Assembly (NCBI GenBank): GCA_035506135.1
Contig: DATJPY010000048.1
Location: 1-64,000 of the forward strand
Reading direction: 5' to 3'
Length of the DNA stretch: 64,000 nt
From: DATJPY01 sp035506135
GTDB lineage: Bacteria; Myxococcota_A; UBA9160; PR03
Positions 25,709 through 33,807 of the stretch are shown here, piece after piece. The notes under the pieces are model-generated. The model searched no databases and was not told the DNA's origin. It saw only the letters and a program-made list of their open reading frames with translations. Positions within the stretch are counted from its first letter, which is position 1. Each line of letters opens with the position of its first letter. The position numbers and the translations under genes were made by a program.

Positions 25709-27372
25709 TCGGCGACCCAATAGCACGAGTCGTCCGCGAGGCTCGCGAGCGCGAGGGCCGGCGGCGCGGCGAGCGCGTCGCGCGGATCCGGGACGGCGCG
25801 CGGCGGCTCCCAGTAGCCGACGAGGATCAGGCCGATGCCGAGCAGCGCCGGCGGCCACAGCCAGCCGACGGCGCGGCCGGTGCGTGTCGGAAGGCGCAGC
25901 TCGAGCCAGCGCGAGACGCCCGCCAGGATCCCCAGGATCGCGATCGGCAGATGGGTTAGCTGGATCAGCATCTCGTCCTTGAGGCCGATGCCGGCGTGCG
26001 AGTGCACGATCAGGAGCCCGCCGCCGAGCAGCGAGACCGCCGGAAAGACCAGGCCCGCGCGCTGCGGCGGGAGCCGCCGGGTGCGGACCGCCCACTCGAA
26101 GAAGGCGAATCCGATCACCAGCAGGCCGGCGAGGCGATGCTGCACGATCTCGGGGTCCGTGAAGGTCTCGACGAAGCCGATGCGCCCGAACGGCCAGGCC
26201 TGGCGCTCGCTGTGCACCAGCACGAAGCCGCCGAGCGCGAGCAGGAGCAGCGGCCAGTTGCGCGCGGAGCGCGCAAGCCCGAGCCGCTCCGCGATCGCGA
26301 GCAGGGCCATCGCCACCAGGAGCGTGCCGGAGAGGCGGTGGTTGAACGTCGAGACCCCGACGACTCCGATGTCCCAGCCGCGCCAGCCGAGCGCGGCGAG
26401 GTCGCGCCATCCCTGCACGAAGACGTGCCCGACCTCGGATGCCCGCGCGACCTCGGCGCCGACGTCGACCCCGGGCGGCGTCGATGCGAGCGTGCCGGCG
26501 ACGAAGAACGTGGCGAGCCCGATTCCGATCTCCAGCTCGAGCAGGCGCCAGAGCGAGGAATCCGCCCCGCCCTCGCCTCGCTCGATCCTCGACACCGAAC
26601 GGTGATTGAACGCCGCGACCCCGAGCAGGCATCCGAGCAGGAGCAGCTTGGCGACCACGAGCAGCCCGAACGAGGTGCCGACCAGGCGCTGCGGATCGCC
26701 GACGTACGGAAGCGCCAGCGCGGCGCCCGCCGCGACCAGCACGCCCACGCAGCCGGCGAAGAGTCGCGAGGCGCGCGGCAGCACGCTCTTCACCTCGACC
26801 GGGTTCGGTCTCGCGGCGCCGAACAGCACCAGGTGCGCCACGCCGCCGAGCCACGCGTAGGCTGCGGCCCGGTGGACCGCGTCGAGCGCCAGGAGTGGCG
26901 CGCGTTCGCCGAGCCAGCCGGCGGCGTGGCTCGTGAAGGCACCCCCCACGGCGATCCCGACGGCTGCGAGCGCGGCGATCCACGCCGCGGATCGCGCGCG
27001 TTCGGCGCGCGATCCGCGGGACGCCACCACGCGCGCGCCCGCCGCACACACTGCGGACGCGGTGACGACGCCCAGGTAGGACCAGAAGAACGAGGCTCCG
27101 AGGAGGCCCGACGCCCACTCGGAGACGCCGAGCACGGCGAGCGTCGTCAGGCCGACGTGAGCGACCGCTCCGAGCGCAGTGATCGCCGCGCCGAGGGCCA
27201 CCACTCGCGCGCTGCGGCGCACGTGGCGCTCGAGCGACGCCTCGCCGCGGCGCCCAGCGCCGAGCGCAGCCGCCGCGAAGGCCACCCCTCCGATGGCAAG
27301 CGCACTCCCGACGCCCGTGAGGCTGGCCAGGATCGCGTGGAAGAAGTCGAGGAGCCCGAGCAGTGCTTCCAT
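25618..27372 (-). CDS. copD: CopD-family copper resistance membrane protein, enlarged
   Basis: A 584-residue polytopic membrane protein, about twice the size of Pseudomonas CopD. The first ~300 residues show the CopD pattern of helices with FTSHAAG, DAVHRAAAYAWLGGVAHL and a second His pair in AFNHRSVSR. The second half adds about seven helices with SHAGIGLKDEMLIQLTHLP and lone His residues suited to metal or heme ligation. It likely moves copper across the inner membrane together with CopC, encoded 7 bases upstream. The C-terminal 40 residues overlap, on the opposite strand, the end of the LprI-like gene. ATG 27372 is preceded by AGCAG only. Confidence 0.8.
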   Translation of the reverse strand: MEALLGLLDFFHAILASLTGVGSALAIGGVAFAAAALGAGRRGEASLERHVRRSARVVALGAAITALGAVAHVGLTTLAVLGVSEWASGLLGASFFWSYLGVVTASAVCAAGARVVASRGSRAERARSAAWIAALAAVGIAVGGAFTSHAAGWLGERAPLLALDAVHRAAAYAWLGGVAHLVLFGAARPNPVEVKSVLPRASRLFAGCVGVLVAAGAALALPYVGDPQRLVGTSFGLLVVAKLLLLGCLLGVAAFNHRSVSRIERGEGGADSSLWRLLELEIGIGLATFFVAGTLASTPPGVDVGAEVARASEVGHVFVQGWRDLAALGWRGWDIGVVGVSTFNHRLSGTLLVAMALLAIAERLGLARSARNWPLLLLALGGFVLVHSERQAWPFGRIGFVETFTDPEIVQHRLAGLLVIGFAFFEWAVRTRRLPPQRAGLVFPAVSLLGGGLLIVHSHAGIGLKDEMLIQLTHLPIAILGILAGVSRWLELRLPTRTGRAVGWLWPPALLGIGLILVGYWEPPRAVPDPRDALAAPPALALASLADDSCYWVADHSRGAHSGCAANIACVRSIVDSNMQRERM

Positions 27373-27379
27373 GCGATCC

Positions 27380-27799
27380 CTAGCCGGGGCCGAGGACGGT
27401 GAAGCCGAGCCGGCCGGCGACCCGGTGGCCGTCGACCGAGAGCACCTGCCACTCCACCGTGTAGGAGCCGGGCGCGAGCACCGGCAGCGCCGCGCGCAGC
27501 CGGTCCGGCGGTGCATCGGCGTCGAGCGCGAGCGCGCTGCGCGTTCCGCCGTCGCCGACCAGCGCCGCCTGGGAGAGCTTGTGCTCGATGCGGCTGTTGA
27601 AGCGGAGCACGAGCTCGGGCGGTGGGGCGGAGAGCCGGGCGCCGTCCGCGGGGACCGCCTCGACGAGGATCGCGTGGGCCCCGGCGTCGGTCGCGAGCGC
27701 CAGGAGCGCAAACGCCACGGCGAGCGCCCGGCGCGAGCGCAAGGCGCTCCGGCGCCGCGCCGGCGGAGGGGGCGTCGGCTGGCGCTTCCGCGACCTCAC
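27380..27799 (-). CDS. copC: CopC-domain periplasmic copper-binding protein
   Basis: A 139-residue protein with a signal peptide ending DAGA, so that the mature chain would begin with His of HAILVEAVPADGA, the N-terminal Cu(II) ligand in CopC proteins. The second ligand region SVDGHRVAGRLGF (Asp, His) is also present. Between them lie seven beta-strands of the cupredoxin-like fold. It should deliver copper to the adjacent CopD. The start is GTG at 27799. The two genes are tightly linked with 7 bases between them. No CopA/CopB or cueR-type regulator is next to them. Confidence 0.88.
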   Translation of the reverse strand: MRSRKRQPTPPPPARRRSALRSRRALAVAFALLALATDAGAHAILVEAVPADGARLSAPPPELVLRFNSRIEHKLSQAALVGDGGTRSALALDADAPPDRLRAALPVLAPGSYTVEWQVLSVDGHRVAGRLGFTVLGPG

Positions 27800-27866
27800 G
27801 GCGCCGCATCATAACAACCGGCGCCTGCACGTCCGCTGACAGCGGCGCCGATCGGAGGCGCCGTCG

Positions 27867-28835
27867 TCAGCGCTCGAGCAGCGCCGACATGCGACCGATC
27901 ACCGCCTCCGCCTCGGCCACGGTGCGCTCGACGATCGCGCGGCACGAGAGGATGTCGCGGATGGCCCCGGCGCCCTGGCCGCACGGCATGCAGTCGCGCT
28001 CCGGATCGAGCGGCTCGTCCGGGCCGCGCAGCGCCGCCAGCACGTCGTTGTCGCGGGAGACGGCCATCTGCGCCGGGAAGGGCAGGATCTCGGCCGGCCG
28101 GCGCTCCCAGTCCTCGACGTAGCGGTTGCGGATCACGCGCATCGGCTTGCCGGAGTAGCAGCGCGAGACCACAGTGTCCTCGTCGCGGATCTCGGTGATG
28201 CGCTTCTTGTAGCGCTCGGCGGCGCGCGCCTCGTGGGACGCGATGAATCGGGTGCCCATCCACACGCCCTGCGCTCCGAACGAGAGCGCGGCGGCGAGCC
28301 CCCGGCCGTCCACGATGCTGCCCGCCGCCACCACCGGGATCGAGACCGCGTCGACGATCTGCGGGATCAGCGCCATTCCGGCCACCCCGCCGGTGTGGCC
28401 GCCGGCCTCGGTGCCCTGCGCCACCACCACGTCGCAGCCCGCCGCCTCTGCGGCCACCGCGTGGCGCACCTTGCCGCACAGGCTCATCACCAGCAGTCCC
28501 GCCTCGTGACAGCGCTCGATCACGGGTCCGGGAACGCCGAGGCCCGCGATGAAGGCGCGAGCGCCTTCGTCGATCACCACGCCCACCGCCTGCAGCATCT
28601 GGTCCGGGAGCGCGGCCAGCAGGTCGACGCCGAAGGGCTTGTCGGTGAGCTCGCGCACGCGGCGCATCTCGCGGCGGATCCCCTGCGGCGACTCGCCGGC
28701 CATGCCGAGCGTGCCGAAGCCGCCCGCTTCCGAGACCGCGGCACACACTTCGGCGTAGGCGACGCCGCCCATGCCCGCGAGGAGGATCGGCACCTCGATG
28801 TCGAGGCGGTCGCAGAGCGGCGTGCGCAGGGTCAT
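27867..28835 (-). CDS. NAD(P)H-dependent flavin oxidoreductase / nitronate monooxygenase-like
   Basis: A 322-residue FMN-binding TIM-barrel protein. PILLAGMGGVAYAEVCAAVSEAGGFGTLG is the N-terminal family region (quoted in part here as GGVAYAEVCAAVSEAGGFG). VVAQGTEAGGHTGGVAGM carries the His seen in nitronate monooxygenases and 2-nitropropane dioxygenase-like reductases. SFGAQGVWMGTRFIAS is the phosphate-binding part. Similar proteins include enoyl-ACP reductase FabK, so substrate is not settled. It lies 67 bases upstream of copC on the same strand and may be transcribed with it, though no functional link is obvious. Confidence 0.8.
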   Translation of the reverse strand: MTLRTPLCDRLDIEVPILLAGMGGVAYAEVCAAVSEAGGFGTLGMAGESPQGIRREMRRVRELTDKPFGVDLLAALPDQMLQAVGVVIDEGARAFIAGLGVPGPVIERCHEAGLLVMSLCGKVRHAVAAEAAGCDVVVAQGTEAGGHTGGVAGMALIPQIVDAVSIPVVAAGSIVDGRGLAAALSFGAQGVWMGTRFIASHEARAAERYKKRITEIRDEDTVVSRCYSGKPMRVIRNRYVEDWERRPAEILPFPAQMAVSRDNDVLAALRGPDEPLDPERDCMPCGQGAGAIRDILSCRAIVERTVAEAEAVIGRMSALLER

Positions 28836-28881
28836 GGGGGGAGGCTAGCGAGCCGGATCGAGGGTCGGCGAGCGCGGTCGA

Positions 28882-29928
28882 CTACTGCACGATGAAGTCG
28901 ATCGGATTGGTGAGGCGCCCGTCCCGCTCGACGGCGTAGTGCAGATGCGGTCCGGTGCTGTGGCCCGTGCTGCCGACCGAGGCGATCGACTGGCCCCGCT
29001 CCACCGACTGGCCCGGGTGCACGTGCAGCTCGCGGGCGTGGCCGAAGAGCGTGCGGAGGCCGTGCCCGTGGTCGAGGATGACGACATTCCCGAAGGCGCC
29101 CTGCACACCGGCGAAGACCACCCGTCCGCGCGCGGGCGCGACGATGTCGGTGCCCGACTCGGCGGAGATGTCGATGCCGGCGTGGAACTCGCGCAGCCCA
29201 GTGAACGGCGAGATGCGGTAGCCGAAGCGCGAGGTGAGCCAGCCCTTCGCCGGCCAGATCGATGGCGTCGAGGCGAGCTGATCGGCCTTGCCGCGGACCG
29301 CCTCGAGCAGGCCCTGGAGCGACCTCTCCTGCTGCTGTGCCCGGGCGAGGAGCCAGGCCGCCCGCGCCTGCAGGCGGACCCAGTCGGCGCGGCTCGGGGG
29401 ATCGTTCGACGAGACCGGCGCAGGCGCGGCGGGCTCCGCCGACCCTCCCTCGCCCTCCGCAGCCGGCGGCTGTGCCTTCCGGCTCACGTTGGCTCCGGTC
29501 GGCGCACCGATCGGAGGCGTTGCGAGGGAGGGATCGTCGGCGCCGCCTCCGACCCCGAGCCCCGGCGGCGCCGCCTCGACCGGCTGCGGGCCCGAGGCCG
29601 CCGGCAGGTTGGCGATGATCCGCACCTTGCGCTCGAACTCGCGCAGCGAGGCGAGCTGCGACTCGACGTCGCGGACCTTCTCCGAGTAGCTGTGGACCTG
29701 GTCGTCGTAGCCCTGGAGCTGCTCGCGCTGCGTGGCGGTCTCGGCCCGCAGGCGCGCGATCTCCACGGTCTGGCGCCGGAGGTGCAGCCAGTCGACGGCG
29801 ATGGCACCGATCGCTGCGGTCATCACCAGGGCGGCAGTGGCCACGCGGCGCAGCCAGATGTGCTGGATCTCGAACCGGCGGATGGCTCCGGCGCCCGCCG
29901 GAACCAGCATGACGGTGTAACGGTCCAT
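28882..29928 (-). CDS. M23 (LytM) family peptidoglycan metallopeptidase
   Basis: A 348-residue envelope protein with one transmembrane helix (about 28-46), a coiled coil (50-100), a Pro/Ala/Gly-rich linker (105-185), a second helix, then a complete LytM domain from about 230. Zinc ligands are visible in FHAGIDIS (HxxxD) and PHLHY (HxH), with the catalytic His in LFGHARE. It should cleave peptide cross-links in the cell wall or act as an activator. This layout is common for divisome- or elongation-linked M23 proteins. ATG 29928 gives the transmembrane anchor; the frame is open upstream without homology. Confidence 0.9.
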   Translation of the reverse strand: MDRYTVMLVPAGAGAIRRFEIQHIWLRRVATAALVMTAAIGAIAVDWLHLRRQTVEIARLRAETATQREQLQGYDDQVHSYSEKVRDVESQLASLREFERKVRIIANLPAASGPQPVEAAPPGLGVGGGADDPSLATPPIGAPTGANVSRKAQPPAAEGEGGSAEPAAPAPVSSNDPPSRADWVRLQARAAWLLARAQQQERSLQGLLEAVRGKADQLASTPSIWPAKGWLTSRFGYRISPFTGLREFHAGIDISAESGTDIVAPARGRVVFAGVQGAFGNVVILDHGHGLRTLFGHARELHVHPGQSVERGQSIASVGSTGHSTGPHLHYAVERDGRLTNPIDFIVQ

Positions 29929-30354
29929 CGGCGCCTCCCCACCCGGAGCCGCGGTTTCCGAGGACGATTCCTCCCACCCGCTTCGGTGCGGCGTGGGCGG
30001 CCTCGCGTGACCGCGGACACAGCACCGGCAGGCGCCGGGCAGGCCCGCGGCAGCCGGGCGGGGCGCGCTGCTCCGGAGCCCCCGCGGGTGCATGGAGGGT
30101 GCGTGGAGATCGGGCGGCCGCGCTTGCGCGTGGGGCCGGATCGGTTACCCACTCACCTTGGGCGTTCTCTCTGGTCGATGCGCAGCCCCCGGGCACAGCC
30201 CGCCTGTCTACCGTCCATGTGAGCCTGCCCGCACCGCCGAGAGGCGGTGCGTACATCACTCGGGCTCCGCTGCCGGACGTTCCGACCAAGGACCTGAGAG
30301 TCGAGGCGATCGAAGGCGTCATCGGACGCCGGGGATCGACAAAGGGAATCGAGC
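29929..30354. other. Gene-free leader region before the RRM gene
   Basis: A 426-bp stretch between the divergent M23 and RRM genes with no convincing coding frame. It contains a compact hairpin (30231-30250) about 105 bases before the RRM start codon. The last 50 bases are relatively A/G-rich. A long structured 5' leader for the RNA-binding protein mRNA is a reasonable guess, but no known riboswitch pattern is recognised. Confidence 0.4.
30231..30250 (+). promoter_or_regulatory. Leader hairpin upstream of the RRM protein gene
   Basis: GCACCGCC-GAGA-GGCGGTGC forms an 8-bp perfect stem with a GAGA (GNRA-type) tetraloop. It is not followed by a T-run, so it is unlikely to be a terminator. It lies in the probable 5' leader of the RNA-binding protein gene at 30355. 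Confidence 0.4.
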
Positions 30355-30663
30355 TTGGGCAAGAAGCTTTACGTTGGGAATCTTCCTTTCTCCACCACCG
30401 AAACCGAGTTGCGACAGGCGTTCGAGAAGCACGGCCAGGTCGAATCCGTGGCCGTGATCATGGACCGCGAGACCGGCCGCCCGCGCGGCTTCGCATTCGT
30501 CGAGATGGCGGATGCCAGCGGCGCGTCGGCGGCGATGCAGGCGCTCGACGGCCGCGAGTTCGGCGGCCGCGCGTTGCGCGTGAACGAGGCCAACGAGCGG
30601 CCCCCGCGCAGCGGTGGTGGTGGCGGCGGCGGCTACGGCGGCGGAGGCCCGCGCCGACGCTGA
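30355..30663 (+). CDS. RRM-type RNA-binding protein with Gly-rich tail
   Basis: A 102-residue single RNA-recognition-motif protein. RNP2 is LYVGNL (residues 5-10) and RNP1 is RGFAFVEM (near 44-51). A tail SGGGGGGGYGGGGPRRR resembles the glycine-rich ends of cyanobacterial Rbp and plant GRP proteins, which chaperone RNA and respond to cold. The TTG start at 30355 is preceded by AGGGAATC. It is followed after 29 bases by a small basic protein gene, likely in the same transcript. The length is typical of bacterial RRM proteins. Confidence 0.92.
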   Translation: MGKKLYVGNLPFSTTETELRQAFEKHGQVESVAVIMDRETGRPRGFAFVEMADASGASAAMQALDGREFGGRALRVNEANERPPRSGGGGGGGYGGGGPRRR

Positions 30664-30692
30664 GCCTCCCGGGCCGCAGGAGAGGATGAGCG

Positions 30693-30911
30693 ATGGCCAG
30701 CAATCGACCGTCGGTTCTCAAGCGCCAGCGCGAGCGCAAGCGCGCTGAGCGTGCGGCCGAGAAGCGCGAAGAGCGTGCGCAGCGCGGCGCGGTCCGGGAG
30801 CACGGAGGTGGTGCCCCGGTCGCGACGCGCGACGAGCTCGAGGCCTACGGGCTGACGCGCGATCCGGCGGAGCCCGAGCCAGCGCATCCGCTGCGCGGCG
30901 CGCTACGGTGA
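30693..30911 (+). CDS. Small highly charged protein downstream of the RRM gene
   Basis: A 72-residue protein beginning MASNRPSVLKRQRERKRAER, followed by further Arg/Lys/Glu-rich sequence to about residue 40 (predicted single long helix), then an acidic Pro-containing tail. The ATG is preceded by GGAGAGGATGAG. I do not recognise a named family. Small basic proteins of this style are seen next to RRM genes in related genomes in my general knowledge, which suggests RNA or ribosome association. The stop lies 27 bases before pyrE, so RRM, this gene and pyrE may form one operon. Confidence 0.65.
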   Translation: MASNRPSVLKRQRERKRAERAAEKREERAQRGAVREHGGGAPVATRDELEAYGLTRDPAEPEPAHPLRGALR

Positions 30912-30938
30912 GCCGCGCACCATCCGGGAGGCCCGAGC

Positions 30939-31514
30939 GTGGACAGCCAGCGCCACCTGCTCGCGAAGCATCTGGTGCAGCGGTCTTACGTGCGCGGCGA
31001 CTTCGTCCTCGCCTCGGGCCGCCGCAGCGAGTACTACTTCGACTGCAGGCTCACGACCTGCTTCGCCGAGGCGATGCCGCTCATCGGGCGCGCCTTCCTC
31101 GCCGAGCTCGAGAGGCTCGGCGTGCAGGCGCGCAGCGTCGGCGGCCTCACGAGCGGATCGGATCCGATTGCGGCCGCCGTGGCGCTCTGCTCCATGGCGG
31201 GCGGCCGCCCGATCGATCTCTTCAGCGTCCGCAAGGAGCGCAAGGCGCACGGGATGCGGAAGTGGGTCGAGGGCTGCCCCGTGAGCCCCGCGGCCGTCGT
31301 CGACGACGTGGCGACCAGCGGGAAGTCCGTGGTCCAGGCCATCGAGCGCTGCCGCGAGGAGGGGCTCGAAGTGGCCGGGGTGGTGGTCCTGGTCGATCGG
31401 GAGGAGGGGGGCATGGACGCGATCCGCGCCGCTGCCCCCGGCGTCCCCGTATCCGCCCTCTTCGCGCGCTCGCAGCTCGACGCGCTGCGCGCCAGCGAGC
31501 GCGGAGAAGGCTGA
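30939..31514 (+). CDS. pyrE: Orotate phosphoribosyltransferase
   Basis: A 191-residue cytosolic enzyme of pyrimidine synthesis, converting orotate and PRPP to OMP. The PRPP-binding motif reads AAVVDDVATSGKS. The flexible catalytic-loop region is VRKERKAHGMRKWVEG (Lys and His). The N-terminal string FVLASGRRSEYYFDCRL is family-typical. Start is GTG 30939 with CGGGAGG upstream. The TGA stop is embedded in the left arm of a 16-bp hairpin that separates pyrE from the convergent ARPP-1 gene. The other pyr genes are not present here. Confidence 0.95.
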   Translation: MDSQRHLLAKHLVQRSYVRGDFVLASGRRSEYYFDCRLTTCFAEAMPLIGRAFLAELERLGVQARSVGGLTSGSDPIAAAVALCSMAGGRPIDLFSVRKERKAHGMRKWVEGCPVSPAAVVDDVATSGKSVVQAIERCREEGLEVAGVVVLVDREEGGMDAIRAAAPGVPVSALFARSQLDALRASERGEG

Positions 31515-31548
31515 GCTCGGCGGCGCGCGACGGCGCGCCGCCGAGCTC
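31513..31548. terminator. Strong 16-bp hairpin between convergent pyrE and ARPP-1 genes
   Basis: Arms GAGCTCGGCGGCGCGC (31513-31528) and GCGCGCCGCCGAGCTC (31533-31548) are perfectly complementary with a GACG tetraloop. It starts inside the pyrE stop codon and ends 10 bases before the stop of the minus-strand ARPP-1 gene. There is no T-run on either side, so it may be a bidirectional U-less terminator or a transcript-end stabiliser. Confidence 0.55.
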
Positions 31549-31558
31549 CAACTCTACA

Positions 31559-32536
31559 TCAATCGGTGTCTGCCGGGAACGCGGTCAGGTGCACCACGTC
31601 GACCGCGACGAGCGCCGCCGCCGCGATCCCTCCGCCGGACACGCGGACGTCCTCTCCGAGTCCGAGCGACCTCGTGGCCGACCCGGTTGCGGTCTGCACC
31701 GCGGCGAAGAAGGGCTCCGGCGCATCGAAGACACGGGCCGGCTTCGCCCGCGGGCGCAGCAGCACGGCGTCGACGGCGTCGATTGCATACGCGCGCGACA
31801 GGGCGCTGAAGCAGCGCGCGAACACCTCCGGTCGCCCGACGACTTCGATCCCGGCGATCTCGTCGCCGATCGCCGCCACGAAGCCCGCCTGCCCCTCGAT
31901 CGGATGGAACGCCGTCGCGAACTCCTGGAGCTCGCTCCGTCGCTTCCCGACGTAGTCGGCGTAGGCCTGGCTCGCCGACGTCGCGCCCGAGCCCGAGAGG
32001 CGGAGTCCGACCTCCTTCCAGACCTCCTGCTGGTCGCTGCTGAATCGCCCCCGCAGCCGCGATGTCAGGACGTCGCCGGCGATCTTTCGGCGCATCGCGG
32101 ACGACACCACCTCGCCGCTGGCGAAGAAGCGATCGTTGGGAGAGCGCCTCGTCCAGCGGTGCGCCTCCACGCACGACACGTCGATCGCGACCGTACTCTT
32201 CGGCCCGACCAGGAAGCTCGCGTTCGCGATGCGGTTCTGCTTGGCGCCGCGCAGCTCCTCGCCGAACAGCACGAGGACGGCCAGGTCGCCGTCGTTCTCG
32301 ACGCGGACCTGGGAGACCACGCCGTGCGCGCAGACCTCGTCGACGCGCAGGCGTCCGGCGTCGAGCGCGTCGGCGAGCGCCTCGTAGGGCGGCGCCGCCG
32401 AGGGGGAGGCGTCCTCCCGCAAGACCAGAGGCCAGAGCGTGAGCGACTTGTACGCCTGGCGCGGAGCCAGCTGCAGGCGGGCGAAGCAGGTCGAGATGGC
32501 GGGCTGAGGAACTCGGTTCTCGGGCGCAACAGGCAT
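31559..32536 (-). CDS. ARPP-1 domain protein
   Basis: A 325-residue protein of the ARPP-1 family (ARG- and Rhodanese-phosphatase-associated domain). Recognisable strings: KSLTLWPLVL near the N-terminus, VENDGDLAVLVLFGEELRGA, and QNRIANASFLVGPKSTVAIDVSCVEAHRW. The biochemical function is unknown; the family was defined by gene neighbourhoods with ADP-ribosylglycohydrolases and phosphatases. ATG 32536 is preceded by AAGGAGGG at good spacing, better than the in-frame ATG 32602 that overlaps the palindrome. It is divergent from an XRE regulator gene, with a 139-bp AT-richer spacer, so the XRE protein probably controls it. Confidence 0.75.
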   Translation of the reverse strand: MPVAPENRVPQPAISTCFARLQLAPRQAYKSLTLWPLVLREDASPSAAPPYEALADALDAGRLRVDEVCAHGVVSQVRVENDGDLAVLVLFGEELRGAKQNRIANASFLVGPKSTVAIDVSCVEAHRWTRRSPNDRFFASGEVVSSAMRRKIAGDVLTSRLRGRFSSDQQEVWKEVGLRLSGSGATSASQAYADYVGKRRSELQEFATAFHPIEGQAGFVAAIGDEIAGIEVVGRPEVFARCFSALSRAYAIDAVDAVLLRPRAKPARVFDAPEPFFAAVQTATGSATRSLGLGEDVRVSGGGIAAAALVAVDVVHLTAFPADTD

Positions 32537-32584
32537 CGGAGGACCCTCCTTCCCTGGGGCACTGCGACGGGGTTTCATCTTGGA

Positions 32585-32601
32585 TGCGTCATAATGACGC
32601 A
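32585..32601. promoter_or_regulatory. Candidate operator: perfect 17-bp palindrome in the ARPP-1/XRE spacer
   Basis: TGCGTCAT-A-ATGACGCA is an 8-bp perfect inverted repeat with one central base. A further GCGTCA half-site lies at 32606-32611, 20 bases (about two helical turns) from the first. The spacer is clearly AT-richer than its surroundings. The site lies 49 bases upstream of the ARPP-1 start and 75 upstream of the XRE start, as expected for an autoregulated divergent operator. Confidence 0.6.
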
Positions 32602-32675
32602 ATGAGCGTCACTCTATCGTCGTATGAATTACTTTCAATACCCCGAGGCGATTTTCTGATAGGGTGGTCCACACC

Positions 32676-33257
32676 ATGGACACCGAAGACGACCCGGTCG
32701 AGGTCCGGCGGGAGGGGCTCCTCCTGACGGAGGCCTTCGGCCGCGCCGTCAAGGTCATCCGGACGGGCCTCGACCTCGGGCGTCGGGAGCTCGCCGAGCG
32801 CGCGGGCCTCTCGTACTCGTATGTCGCCGAGATCGAAGGAGGGCGGAAGGCGGCCTCGAGGTCCGCCCAGTACGCGATCGCACGGGCGCTCGGCATGTCG
32901 GCGTCCGAGCTCCTGGCCGCCGCCGAGGAGTGGGCCGCGCGCATCCGCGAGGCTCCGCGCGCCGCGGAGGCGTCCTTCGCCGACGTCGATGCGCATCTGT
33001 CCGAGAGCTCGAAGGCCGAGGAGGGCGGGGCGCTCGGCGCCCGCGTGCGGCAGCTCCGGTGGTTCAAGGACAGCGCGGCGACGCGCGTCTGGGATCGCTC
33101 CGACCTCCGGCCGGCTGGCTCCCTGCTCCGCAGCTCGAAGCCCGCCGACGAGCGGCTCGTCGCTTGCCTGGCCGAGCTCAGGCGGCTCCTCGAGCGGATG
33201 CCGGCGGAGGATCGCGAGCGCGTCCTCGACCTCGCGCGGCGGCTGGCGAAGCCCTAG
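32676..33257 (+). CDS. XRE-family helix-turn-helix regulator
   Basis: A 193-residue DNA-binding protein. The lambda-repressor-type HTH covers about residues 18-75: IRTGLDLGRRELAERAGLSYSYVAEIEGGRK contains the two recognition helices (quoted here as LGRRELAERAGLSYSYVAEI), then SAQYAIARALGMSASELLA. The rest (about 90-193) is helical and without a recognised sensor domain. ATG 32676 is preferred over GTG 32664 because AGGG lies upstream of it at usable spacing. It is divergent from the ARPP-1 gene and is the likely binder of the palindrome at 32585-32601. Confidence 0.8.
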   Translation: MDTEDDPVEVRREGLLLTEAFGRAVKVIRTGLDLGRRELAERAGLSYSYVAEIEGGRKAASRSAQYAIARALGMSASELLAAAEEWAARIREAPRAAEASFADVDAHLSESSKAEEGGALGARVRQLRWFKDSAATRVWDRSDLRPAGSLLRSSKPADERLVACLAELRRLLERMPAEDRERVLDLARRLAKP

Positions 33258-33408
33258 CGAGCCCGCGGGGACCGCAGCGCGCGCTTCGCGAACGCGTTCT
33301 CGGGACCGCAACTCCAGACGCTACCTGTTGCGCGGCGCCGGGTTCCTCTCCCAAGCGAATCCGACACCGCACCAGCCGTCCAATCTTCGGCGAAGGAGGC
33401 GCTTCGAA

Positions 33409-33801
33409 ATGCTGCGATGGATGAGGCCCCCACTCCGTTCTCGCGTAGTCGTCTTCCTGGCGATCCTGCTGATCGCAATGGCCGCGCCGCTCGGCGCGCG
33501 CGCCGGGAACAACCACTACGGCCGCCACAACGGAAACAACCACTACGGCCGTCACACTGGCAATGACGGTTACTGGGGTCCGGGCTGGCACGGCCCGACC
33601 TTCGTGCGGCCGGGCTGGGGGCCGGGCTGGGGCTGGGGTCCCAGGTTCGTAGGCGGCCCGGTCTGGTGGGGCCGGCCGGTCGTTGCGCCGCCGGTCTTCT
33701 TCGGGCCGGCCCCCGTCGTGGTCGCTCCGCCCGTGGCAGTCGTGCCGGCCCCCTTCTGGGGCCCGAGCTTCAACTTCCAGATCGGGTTCGGCTTCCACTA
33801 G
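33409..33801 (+). CDS. Small secreted Gly/His/Trp-rich protein
   Basis: A 130-residue exported protein with a signal peptide ending GARAG (residue 33). Two copies of GNNHYGRH follow in tandem, then a Gly/Trp/Pro-rich stretch (YWGPGWHG, GPGWGWGPRF) and a Val/Pro-rich end with FNFQIGFGFH. Its start is well supported: AAGGAGG at 33393-33399. No named family is recognised; the composition resembles YXWGXW-type low-complexity envelope proteins. The His clusters could bind metal. The DNA encoding it is in line with its neighbours' GC content. Confidence 0.6.
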   Translation: MLRWMRPPLRSRVVVFLAILLIAMAAPLGARAGNNHYGRHNGNNHYGRHTGNDGYWGPGWHGPTFVRPGWGPGWGWGPRFVGGPVWWGRPVVAPPVFFGPAPVVVAPPVAVVPAPFWGPSFNFQIGFGFH

Positions 33802-33807
33802 GCCGCT

